Part shown: piece after piece, positions 7,491 to 14,272 of the stretch
Numbering within the stretch: position 1 is the first letter of the stretch
How the letters are laid out: each line of letters opens with the position of its first letter
From: CAILLO01 sp964579735
Lineage (GTDB): Bacteria > Bacillota > Clostridia > Saccharofermentanales > UBA5734
NCBI GenBank assembly: GCA_964579735.1
Contig: CAZOHH010000027.1
Coordinates: 1-29,476 of the forward strand
Length of the DNA stretch: 29,476 nt
Direction: 5' to 3'
The notes under the pieces: model-generated
Seen by the model: the letters and a program-made list of their open reading frames with translations, nothing else
Database searches by the model: none
Told to the model about the DNA's origin: nothing
Made by a program: the position numbers and the translations under genes

Positions 7491-8106
7491 CTGGATGCAT
7501 AGGATGAAGACGCGAAGGCGCGAAGAAGAAGCGCGCGAAGCCAAGCTCGTCGCACGACTTCGAAGCGTTCTCCAGGCGGAAGAGCAGGAAGCACCGGCCG
7601 ATGGATGGAAGCCTTTGCTCGAGCGGATCCAGGCGCTGCCGCCGGACCCCGCTCGCGCTCGAAGGGTCCCCGATTCCGTCGGCCAAGTCCGGCTGGCCTA
7701 TTGGGCACGGCGGATTTCCCTGAGCACCGGAATCGTCATCCTGTGCTCCGTGTCGGTCTGGTTGCTCTTTAGCTCGGCGCCGACCGTCGCCCAGTATTGG
7801 GGACCGATGCCGACCCCGTACGTGGACTACGCTTCGGGTCCGTCGGAAGTCGTCTTCAAGGACCGGTTGATCACCTACGACGTGGACGCGCAATCCTCGA
7901 CCGTCTACCCCAAGAACGTCTCGGCGCTCGTCGTACGCCGCCTGGTCGCCATGGGGGATGCCGACGATATCCCCATCATCGTGGAGTATTCGATTCACAC
8001 GGAAGATGGACGGTTCGTTCGGGGGTTCACGCACATGACCCGCTCCGAGATCATCCAGGCCGCGAACGAGGGCTATCGGATCACGGACGCGTATGCCCAT
8101 CCTTGA
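7483..8106 (+). CDS. Single-pass membrane protein, probable anti-sigma factor (copy B)
   Basis: Same 207-aa layout as the copy A protein: charged cytoplasmic N-terminus, membrane helix near 78-98, outside C-terminal domain. It overlaps the sigma gene by 8 bp. One residue differs from copy A (Thr in place of Asn, nine residues from the C-terminal end counting the last residue as one, region RITDAYAHP). The zinc-type anti-sigma motif is missing, so the assignment rests on gene order and topology. Downstream, after 12 bp of shared sequence, the flank is unrelated to copy A's. Confidence 0.65.
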   Translation: MFDWMHRMKTRRREEEAREAKLVARLRSVLQAEEQEAPADGWKPLLERIQALPPDPARARRVPDSVGQVRLAYWARRISLSTGIVILCSVSVWLLFSSAPTVAQYWGPMPTPYVDYASGPSEVVFKDRLITYDVDAQSSTVYPKNVSALVVRRLVAMGDADDIPIIVEYSIHTEDGRFVRGFTHMTRSEIIQAANEGYRITDAYAHP

Positions 8107-8232
8107 GACTTGGTGGGATGCGTTGAGCTGATATGTGCCTTTCTTCTACTGGATGGTCAGATGCATCCGCTTACCGATGATCATCGTGACGACCAGTGCA
8201 CGATCCTCGATGTCGACCTCGCCCAGGACGAT

Positions 8233-9708
8233 TCATTGCCTGAGTAGCCGCTGACCGGGGTGCTTGCTGACAGAAGGATATTTCAAGCAAAGCCTGCCTT
8301 CGAGGAGCATCCGATCGATGGCGTTCGTGAGCGATGCGGGGCGGCTCCGATAGCCCAGCTTCTCGGCTAGTTGCTTCCGCGTCACTCCTTCCGGCCCGAT
8401 TGCATTCAGGATCCGCATCTCGATCTCCGCGGATTCCGGCGCTGAACTGCCATCGGAATGAAAGAATGGGTGGATTCGAAGTGTAGTGAGAAAGTACGAC
8501 CGATCCTCATCCGTCTCGAAGGCAGGATCCGGGGACCCGTTGCTGCGCAGCGATTTTAGGATCCTTGGGATACCGGTTCCCTTCCCCTCCGTCAACCGGA
8601 GTTCCTTCAGGAATTCGCCGATCCGCCGATTGCGATACCGTCTGGCGATGACCCTGAAGGTTCGAAGAGCTTCCAGCGAAACGGAACGGTCAGGCCCCGG
8701 ATAGCTCAGGATTTCGATGCGGTCATCGAAGATACGGACCTCGATGGGTTCCCTCAATTCGTAGCTCCTATGGTAGACGGCGTTCGCCATGGCTTCTTCG
8801 ATCGCCTCGAACGGGTAGTTGAAATAGCGCTCCGACTCCGGCTTGCCGGGGACCTTGATGACCCGTTCCTTGATGACCATGTTCTTCAGGTAATTGAGCG
8901 AGTCCCTCAGCATATGGTCCAGCGGCCCTTCGAATATCTTCTCCGTCATCCGCGAGCCCGTCGGGTCATCGCCGAACTCCGCCATCTCGATGCGCGAATA
9001 CGGGTAGATACGCTGCGGGTGATCGTTGAAGAACAGAAGGCCTACATTCAGGGGTCTCAGGTCTTCGCTCGGGCCGTCCGCGATCCTCATCCTCGTGCAA
9101 AGATCCTTGAAGTCCATATCCCCGGACATACCCAGAAGGTCGCTGCGGATGTCCTGTAGGAAAGACTGGATGAGCGCGAGTTTCAGGTCGGCCAGAGTGG
9201 CGCCATGATGGATGCGGTCATCGAACGGAACCTGGTTGGCCAGCGCGAACAGATCGCGTTCCTCTTCGATCGTCGCCTGAACCGTGCTGGCCATTCTACG
9301 GATGTAGTACGCCTTGCGCTTCTCCTCCTTGGCCAGCGACGCCGGACAACGATAGGGACGGTTCGAACCCCCAGGAGCCCAGATCACGAGCACGCATCCT
9401 CCACGAATCTCCTTCGGTTCCGCGATGGGAGCGTAGGAAGGCTCGATCCGCTTCGTCGTGTTCAGGAGTTCTTTCATGATCCGGTCCACTGAGGACTGGG
9501 ACAGCCCGCCATCGGATACCTGGAGATTCCCGTTTTGCTCGGCGACTCCGATGAGGAGGTATCCACCACCCCAATTATCGATGTCGTTCGCGAACGCGCA
9601 AATCGTCCGTAGAACCGCTTCCGGATTCCAGTCCGCTTTGCATTCGAGTCTGGCGGACTCGACAATGGTCCCTTCGAGGAGCGACTCGACCTGAATCGGC
9701 AATGCCAT
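8233..9708 (-). CDS. AlbA_2/GHKL-ATPase domain transcriptional regulator-like protein
   Basis: The ATG at 9708 follows AGGAGGG by 7 bases. The 491-aa protein begins with an AlbA_2 (Schlafen-related) domain at about residues 15-140 (ESARLECKADW ... GGGYLLIGVAEQNG). A GHKL-type ATP-binding domain of the HATPase_c_4 kind follows at about 298-385, with the N-box EEAMANAVYHRSYE and the G-rich EGKGTGIPRIL. A C-terminal winged helix is likely at about 430-475 (GVTRKQLAEKLG). Such proteins are often annotated as RecG-like or divergent-AAA proteins and are thought to bind nucleic acid; the target is unknown. It stands alone downstream of gyrA on the same strand, with short tandem repeats in its upstream region. 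Confidence 0.8.
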   Translation of the reverse strand: MALPIQVESLLEGTIVESARLECKADWNPEAVLRTICAFANDIDNWGGGYLLIGVAEQNGNLQVSDGGLSQSSVDRIMKELLNTTKRIEPSYAPIAEPKEIRGGCVLVIWAPGGSNRPYRCPASLAKEEKRKAYYIRRMASTVQATIEEERDLFALANQVPFDDRIHHGATLADLKLALIQSFLQDIRSDLLGMSGDMDFKDLCTRMRIADGPSEDLRPLNVGLLFFNDHPQRIYPYSRIEMAEFGDDPTGSRMTEKIFEGPLDHMLRDSLNYLKNMVIKERVIKVPGKPESERYFNYPFEAIEEAMANAVYHRSYELREPIEVRIFDDRIEILSYPGPDRSVSLEALRTFRVIARRYRNRRIGEFLKELRLTEGKGTGIPRILKSLRSNGSPDPAFETDEDRSYFLTTLRIHPFFHSDGSSAPESAEIEMRILNAIGPEGVTRKQLAEKLGYRSRPASLTNAIDRMLLEGRLCLKYPSVSKHPGQRLLRQ

Positions 9709-9748
9709 GCGTCTACCCTCCTGAAGACAGACTAGCACAGAACACCGA

Positions 9749-9792
9749 ACATGTCACGCACATGTCACGAGCTTGTCACGAGCTTGTCGCGT
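9749..9792 (-). repeat. Four tandem 11-bp repeats upstream of the AlbA_2 gene
   Basis: Units ACATGTCACGC, ACATGTCACGA, GCTTGTCACGA and GCTTGTCGCGT follow each other without gaps. The spacing is about one helical turn, which suits cooperative protein binding. On the minus strand one repeat supplies GTGACA, 17 bp before TAGTCT, a weak promoter for the gene starting at 9708. The 127-bp gap to gyrA holds nothing else notable. Confidence 0.6.
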
Positions 9793-9835
9793 CCAACATG
9801 CTCGAGAAGGAATCACGAAACCCGATAGGGTCCGT

Positions 9836-12439
9836 CTACTCCCCGGCGGGCGCCACGACGTCCTGCGGCGCCTCGACGCCTTCCTCAGCCTCGTAGACGA
9901 CTTCCTCGCCCTCGATGACGTCCTCCTCGGGCTCCTCGTGGTCCACGACGGCGATGTCGACGACGACGCCGTCCTTCGTGCGCATGAGGGTCACGCCCTG
10001 GGTGTTGCGGAGCAGGACGGGAATCTCGGCGGCGGCCATGCGGATGATGACGCCCGAATCGCTGATCAGGATCACGTCGTTGGTGTCATCGACCAGCGCG
10101 ATGCCGGCCAGCTTGCCCGTCTTCTCGGTGGTGCGGTAGGTGATCAGCCCCTTGCCGCCGCGCGTCTGGATCCGGTACTCGTCGAACTCCGTGCGCTTTC
10201 CGAAGCCGCGGTCGGAAACGACGAGGAGGTTCTTGTCGGATTCGATGGGGGCCATCCCGACCACGGCGTCGCCATCGTCGAGGCGGATGCCGCGCACGCC
10301 CTGCGTATTGCGGCCCGTGTCGCGCACGTCCTGCTCGCTGAAGCGGATGCTCATCCCCTGACGCGTGACCAGCGTGATGTCGTGCTCGCCCTCGGTGAGG
10401 CGCACGCCGATCAGCTCGTCCTCGTCGCGGAGGTTCATGGCAATCAGGCCGTTCTTGTTGATGTTGGCGTAGTCCGCGAGCTCGGTCTTCTTGACCGTGC
10501 CTTCGCGGGTGGCCATCATCAGGTACCCGCCGTCGGTGAAGTCGCGGACGGGAATGATGGTCTTGATCTTCTCGCCACCGTCGAGCTGCAGGAGATTCAC
10601 GATGGGCGTCCCCTTGGCCTGGCGGCTGCTCTCGACGATCTGGTAGCCCTTCATGCGGTACACGCGGCCGCGGTTCGTGAAGAACAGCAGCGTGTGGTGC
10701 GTGGTCGTCGTGAGGATGGTCTCCGCGAAGTCCTCCTCGCGGGTCTGCATCCCGGAGACGCCCCGGCCGCCGCGGTGCTGGCTGCGGTAGGCGTCGACGG
10801 GCTGGCGCTTCACGTACCCGAGGTGCGTGAGCGTGACGACGATATCCTCTTCCTGGATCAGCGACTCGTCGGTGAACTCATCCTCGTCGACGGCCTCGAT
10901 CAGGGTGCGGCGCTCGTCCTTGAACTTGGCGCGCACGACCGCCAGCTCGTCCTTGACGATCTGCAGCAGCAATGAATCCTCCGCCAGGATGCGCTGGTAG
11001 TAGGTGATCTTCTCGACCAGGTCGCGGAACTCGGCCTCGAGCTTGTCGCGCTCGAGCCCGGTCAGGCGGCCGAGGCGCATGTCGACGATGTGCTGGGACT
11101 GCTTGTCGCTGAACGCGAAGCGCTCGGTCAGGCGTGCCTTGGCCTCGTCTTCGGTGCGGGAGCCGCGGATGATGGCGATGACTTCGTCGATATGGTCGAT
11201 CGCGGTGCGCAGTCCCTCGACGATGTGCTTCCGGGCCTCTGCCTTCTCGAGGTCGAAGACGGTGCGGCGGCGCACGACGTCCTTCTGGTGGGCGATGTAG
11301 TGGCGCAGCGCGGAGACGAGGGTGATGATGCGGGGCTCGAAGCGGCCCTGGGCATCGGGGACGAGGGCCAGCATGTTGGCGTTGAAGGCGTCCTGGAGGG
11401 CGGTGTGCTTGTACAGCTGGTTCAGGACGACGCTGGGCGTGGCTTCCTTCTTCAGCTCGACCACGATCCGGACGGGGTCGTTGCGGTCCGACTCGTCACG
11501 AAGGCCGCTGATGCCGTCGATCTTCTTCTCCTTGACGAGCTCAGCGATCCGCTCGATCAGCCGCGCCTTGTTCACCATGTAGGGGAGGTCGGTGAAGATG
11601 ATCTGCTGGCGATGCGGGTTGTTCGGAATGGGTTCGATCAGGGACTTGGCGCGGACCACGATGCGCCCGCGGCCGGTGCGGTAGGCGTCCTTGATACCCG
11701 AGGTGCCCATGATCGTGCCGGCGGTCGGGAAATCCGGCCCCTTGATCACGGTCATCAGCTCTTCGACGGTCACGTCCGGGTTGTCGATCATCATCACGAC
11801 GCCGTCGCAGACCTCGGCGAGGTTGTGCGGAGGGATGTTGGTGGCCATGCCGACGGCGATGCCGGACGAGCCGTTCACGAGCAGGTTCGGGAAGCGGGAC
11901 GGCAGGACGACGGGCTCCATCTCGTGCTCGTCGAAGTTGGGCCGGAAGTCGACCGTGTCCTTGTTGATGTCGCTCATCATCTCGAGCGAGATCTTCGCGA
12001 CGCGGGCTTCGGTGTATCGGTAGGCGGCCGGCATGTCGCCGTCGCGGGAACCGAAGTTGCCGTGCCCGTCCACGAGCATGTGGCGCAGCGAGAAGTCCTG
12101 GGCCATCCGGACCAGGGCGTCGTAGACCGAGGCGTCCCCGTGGGGGTGGAACCGGCCGAGCACGTCTCCGACGGTGGTGGCGCACTTGCGGTACGGCTTG
12201 TCGGGCGTGAAGCCCTGCGTGAACATGGAATACAGGATGCGGCGGTGCACCGGCTTCAGGCCGTCGCGCACATCGGGCAGCGCCCGGTCCGTGATGACGC
12301 TCATGGCATAGTCGATGAAGGACTTCTTCATCTCCTGTTCGAGGTCTATCGGGACGATCGTATCGTACTTCGCCCTCGCGGCTCCCTGCTCGTCGCTTTC
12401 GGCGCGCTGGGCGGCGTTCCCGCGCTTCTTCTCGGCCAT
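9836..12439 (-). CDS. gyrA: DNA gyrase subunit A
   Basis: Breakage-reunion subunit of gyrase, which introduces negative supercoils using ATP hydrolysed by GyrB. The ATG at 12439 follows AGGAGG by 9 bases. The 867-aa product shows the N-terminal winged-helix/tower region with catalytic Tyr142 in YRYTEARVAK, and the C-terminal beta-pinwheel with a GyrA-box-like QHRGGRG, which supports GyrA over ParC. The tail is very acidic (EEPEEDVIEGEE and onward). In the quinolone-determining stretch HPHGDASVYD, residue 103 (E. coli Ser83 equivalent) is Ala, as in mycobacteria. gyrB is not in the window; upstream lies the fragment of a transporter gene instead. Confidence 0.97.
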   Translation of the reverse strand: MAEKKRGNAAQRAESDEQGAARAKYDTIVPIDLEQEMKKSFIDYAMSVITDRALPDVRDGLKPVHRRILYSMFTQGFTPDKPYRKCATTVGDVLGRFHPHGDASVYDALVRMAQDFSLRHMLVDGHGNFGSRDGDMPAAYRYTEARVAKISLEMMSDINKDTVDFRPNFDEHEMEPVVLPSRFPNLLVNGSSGIAVGMATNIPPHNLAEVCDGVVMMIDNPDVTVEELMTVIKGPDFPTAGTIMGTSGIKDAYRTGRGRIVVRAKSLIEPIPNNPHRQQIIFTDLPYMVNKARLIERIAELVKEKKIDGISGLRDESDRNDPVRIVVELKKEATPSVVLNQLYKHTALQDAFNANMLALVPDAQGRFEPRIITLVSALRHYIAHQKDVVRRRTVFDLEKAEARKHIVEGLRTAIDHIDEVIAIIRGSRTEDEAKARLTERFAFSDKQSQHIVDMRLGRLTGLERDKLEAEFRDLVEKITYYQRILAEDSLLLQIVKDELAVVRAKFKDERRTLIEAVDEDEFTDESLIQEEDIVVTLTHLGYVKRQPVDAYRSQHRGGRGVSGMQTREEDFAETILTTTTHHTLLFFTNRGRVYRMKGYQIVESSRQAKGTPIVNLLQLDGGEKIKTIIPVRDFTDGGYLMMATREGTVKKTELADYANINKNGLIAMNLRDEDELIGVRLTEGEHDITLVTRQGMSIRFSEQDVRDTGRNTQGVRGIRLDDGDAVVGMAPIESDKNLLVVSDRGFGKRTEFDEYRIQTRGGKGLITYRTTEKTGKLAGIALVDDTNDVILISDSGVIIRMAAAEIPVLLRNTQGVTLMRTKDGVVVDIAVVDHEEPEEDVIEGEEVVYEAEEGVEAPQDVVAPAGE

Positions 12440-12530
12440 CTCGGCTGTCCTCCTATGGGGTGGGGATATGGGCAATGCCGCGTTCCGCGGCATCATTCAA
12501 CGGTGGGGGCTGACCTGTCCATTATAGCAT

Positions 12531-12539
12531 AATCGGCCG
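12531..12539 (-). promoter_or_regulatory. gyrA promoter, extended -10
   Basis: On the minus strand TGCTATAAT is a perfect -10 with the TGn extension. No good -35 is visible 17 bp upstream, as is common with extended -10 sites. The start of transcription would give a leader of about 85 bases before the gyrA ATG. Confidence 0.7.
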
Positions 12540-12565
12540 TTTCGAGGCACGGCGGGGCGTCCTCC

Positions 12566-12904
12566 CTACCCGACGACGAGCGCCACGAGGGGCACCGTGA
12601 GGATGGAGAGGACCGTCGTGATGAACACGGTCTGCGCGGCGCGTTCGGGCTCGGTCCGGAACCGCAGGGCGAAGATGGTGGTGCTGGATGCGGCGGGCAT
12701 GGCGCTGAAGACGACGGCGACCTTCAGGACCAGCGGGTCGACGGCGAGGCCGGGGACGAGGGCGAGCGCGGTGAGGGCGCCGTAGACCAGGGCGGGTGCG
12801 GCGAGCAGGCGCAGGAAGGACAGCAGGAAGACCCGCGACTCGCTGAACAGCTGGGAGAGGCGGGAGTCCGCGAGCAGGACGCCGGAGACGACCAGTACCT
12901 CCAT
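12566..12904 (-). pseudogene. 3' fragment of an auxin-efflux-carrier-type transporter
   Basis: From 12894 down to the stop the frame repeats the last third of the intact transporter at 14272-15300, with identical DNA over 12591-12894. The final 25 bp differ at 10 positions, changing the end from VAALLG to VALVVG. The first two-thirds, including half the membrane helices, are missing. An ATG at 12904 just after the VanZ-like stop could start a 112-aa piece (MEVLVVSGVLL), but it has no clear ribosome binding site. It is most likely a leftover from the recombination that brought in the low-GC islet. Confidence 0.8.
12591..12894. repeat. 304-bp direct repeat, copy 1 (transporter 3' end)
   Basis: Identical as far as I can read to 14297-14600 at an offset of 1,706 bp. 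Alignable but diverged similarity continues 25 bp further to the stop codon at 12566, where it ends. Together the two copies bracket about 1.4 kb of low-GC DNA. Confidence 0.93.
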
Positions 12905-12906
12905 CG

Positions 12907-13476
12907 TCACTGCGTTTTCGCTTTCTGTTTCCTGCCATATATCAAGAACCATGATGAAAGGCCACCGATGACGTTCAGAATCAAGTCGTCGATGTCGAAT
13001 ATCCTGCTGTTGTCATATGAAACGAACACAAGGACGAGTTGAAGGATTTCTGCAGACACAGAAATAATCAAGACAGTCCAGAAGGATCTTCTTCTGTCGT
13101 TTGGAAACCTGAGTATCATATACACGGGAAGAGGCGCGAAAATCAGGAGATTTCCAGTAACCATGAACAGAACCCGCAGAATATCCCTGTTGGATTGAGC
13201 AATGGCAAGATCATTGAAGATGCTGATGAATGGAATAAGATTCATGCGCGGGGCAATTGCCGCTTCGCGATTTAGGACGACAATCAGTGGAAAATACAGC
13301 AATGAGATGACGAAAAATATATATGGAATGAGAAAAAGGTCGAGAAGAATATGACGCCATACTCGCTGAGTATTCCGGACTATAATCACAATAAGAAAAA
13401 TAACCAATACTGCGGCAAATGGAAACACAAGGAATATCGGGTCAAATTCTATCATATTCATTCTCTTTCTGTACAT
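12907..13476 (-). CDS. VanZ-like membrane protein
   Basis: The 189-aa product has about four to five membrane helices and VanZ-family landmarks: NLIPF near the first loop, GNLLIFAPLP in the middle helix, SAEILQL, and RIFDIDDLILNVIGG near the end. VanZ-like proteins include one linked to low-level teicoplanin resistance, but most have no proven function. The start is uncertain: ATGs at 13476, 13461 and 13455 share the frame, and the only good Shine-Dalgarno-like bases (GGGGAG) sit inside a hairpin just upstream. The gene is AT-rich compared with the core genes and ends 3 bp before the transporter fragment's ATG, suggesting an imported islet. Confidence 0.75.
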   Translation of the reverse strand: MYRKRMNMIEFDPIFLVFPFAAVLVIFLIVIIVRNTQRVWRHILLDLFLIPYIFFVISLLYFPLIVVLNREAAIAPRMNLIPFISIFNDLAIAQSNRDILRVLFMVTGNLLIFAPLPVYMILRFPNDRRRSFWTVLIISVSAEILQLVLVFVSYDNSRIFDIDDLILNVIGGLSSWFLIYGRKQKAKTQ

Positions 13477-13479
13477 GAA

Positions 13480-13497
13480 GCGGGGATTGCTCCCCGC
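13480..13497 (-). other. Hairpin just before the VanZ-like gene
   Basis: A perfect 7-bp stem GCGGGGA/TCCCCGC with a 4-base loop lies between the frameshifted gene's stop (13533) and the VanZ-like ATG (13476). On the minus strand no T-run follows, so it is not a standard terminator. The stem buries the only G-rich ribosome-binding-like bases. Confidence 0.5.
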
Positions 13498-13532
13498 CTC
13501 ATGTTCCGTTCAGTAAGTTTGGCCGAAAGACA

Positions 13533-13960
13533 TTAGTCACTCCACATGCCTACGTCTTCAGATACGATTTTCTCTTGTATTCCCCACCATTTACCCTTGA
13601 CAAATTTGAAGCGGTACGTTCCATTTCCATCCATGTTCCATTCTCCAGAAACTGTCGAGTAACCATATATGTTTGCAGTTCCAGTCACTGGAACGCCAAT
13701 CGTGTAGTATATTCCAAGGAACCCACTCTTCTGACAATATATTGTGAGACTATCGGACGTTGTATTAAATACTGTCGACAGATATGTTTGCGTGCAGTTG
13801 CAGGATATCGTTGAGCCAGAATAGTAACGACCTATTCCTAAATAGGATGATGACACTTCAAGGGTGGAAGAGTATTTTCGCCGAGAACACAAGTTCCGAA
13901 CAGAACAATAAGGGACAAGACAAGAATCGAAGTCAAGATGCTCTTCTTGTGCATATTCAT
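13533..13960 (-). pseudogene. Secreted-protein gene broken by a frameshift
   Basis: An ATG at 13960, preceded by GGAGG, starts a clear signal peptide (MNMHKKSILTSILVLSLIVL) and continues to NTLPPLK before a stop at 13838. Shifting one frame near 13850-13870 continues into about 105 codons ending at 13533 that read like a mature outside domain, with repeated Gly/Thr/Ser/Tyr strands and ending in VGMWSD. A frame covering that second part does extend upstream but would lose the signal peptide. So either the gene is inactivated, or the assembly has a one-base error around CCACCC. Family not recognised. It is low in GC, like its neighbours. Confidence 0.65.
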
Positions 13961-14057
13961 AGTTGCCTCCAATTAGCGCGTTTTTGTGCTTCAACTCATA
14001 ATGAGTGTCTTGATATTTGCTTTGTATGTAATATTAACACAAAACAGCCTTTATACG

Positions 14058-14085
14058 ATATTACAAAAATGGATGTAACCGTCAA
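14058..14085 (-). promoter_or_regulatory. Candidate sigma-A promoter for the frameshifted secreted-protein gene
   Basis: On the minus strand TTGACG (14080-14085) and TAATAT (14058-14063) are 16 bp apart. Transcription would start about 90 bases before the ATG at 13960 and could also cover the VanZ-like gene. Confidence 0.45.
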
Positions 14086-14098
14086 GGACGTTCTCTCT

Positions 14099-14272
14099 CT
14101 AAGCAACCCCCATTTTTGCGTAGGGTGAAATGGGTAGATCCAGTACGAAAGTCTTCGCATATTCGTCCACAGTGAAATCGTTATGGGTTCCCATTTCGTC
14201 CGATTTTAGGAATACATATCGTGTTTCGAGAAATGAGAGTGCGATGAACGTCAGGATTGTCGACGCTATCAC
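14099..14272 (-). CDS. Short orphan frame overlapping the transporter stop
   Basis: A GTG at 14272 shares one base with the transporter's TAG and opens 57 codons ending at 14099. The product starts hydrophobic (VIVSTILTFIALSFL, likely one membrane segment) and continues with a charged part (ETRYVFLKSDEMG) and YAKTFVLDLPISP. It could be a small membrane protein coupled to the transporter. More likely it is the 3' end of a membrane-protein gene cut exactly at the repeat edge, since the frame also stays open upstream into transporter DNA. Family not recognised. Confidence 0.4.
   Translation of the reverse strand: MIASTILTFIALSFLETRYVFLKSDEMGTHNDFTVDEYAKTFVLDLPISPYAKMGVA

Larger units (their letters stand above)
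6629..8118 (+). repeat. Direct repeat, copy B of the 1,490-bp sigma/anti-sigma cassette
   Basis: Matches 1516-3005 at an offset of 5,113 bp, with the two mismatches at 8084-8085. The left edge lies inside codon 9 of the fusion remnant and the right edge 12 bp after the anti-sigma stop. Flanks on both sides are unrelated to those of copy A, so the boundaries are sharp. Confidence 0.95.

Noticed and set aside
1516..8118. Composite transposon formed by the two long repeats
   Set aside because: No transposase, no terminal inverted repeats and no target duplication at the edges; the repeats contain only sigma, anti-sigma and leader sequences.
1516..8118. Duplicate caused purely by assembly error
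   Set aside because: The copies differ by two bases and have four distinct flanks, including a precise in-frame leader fusion. A misjoin through a collapsed repeat is still possible and should be tested with long reads.
9773..12532. Long plus-strand frames opposite gyrA
   Set aside because: GC-driven shadow frames; GyrA motifs on the minus strand are unambiguous and the antisense products are Asp/Val/His/Ala-rich with no motifs.
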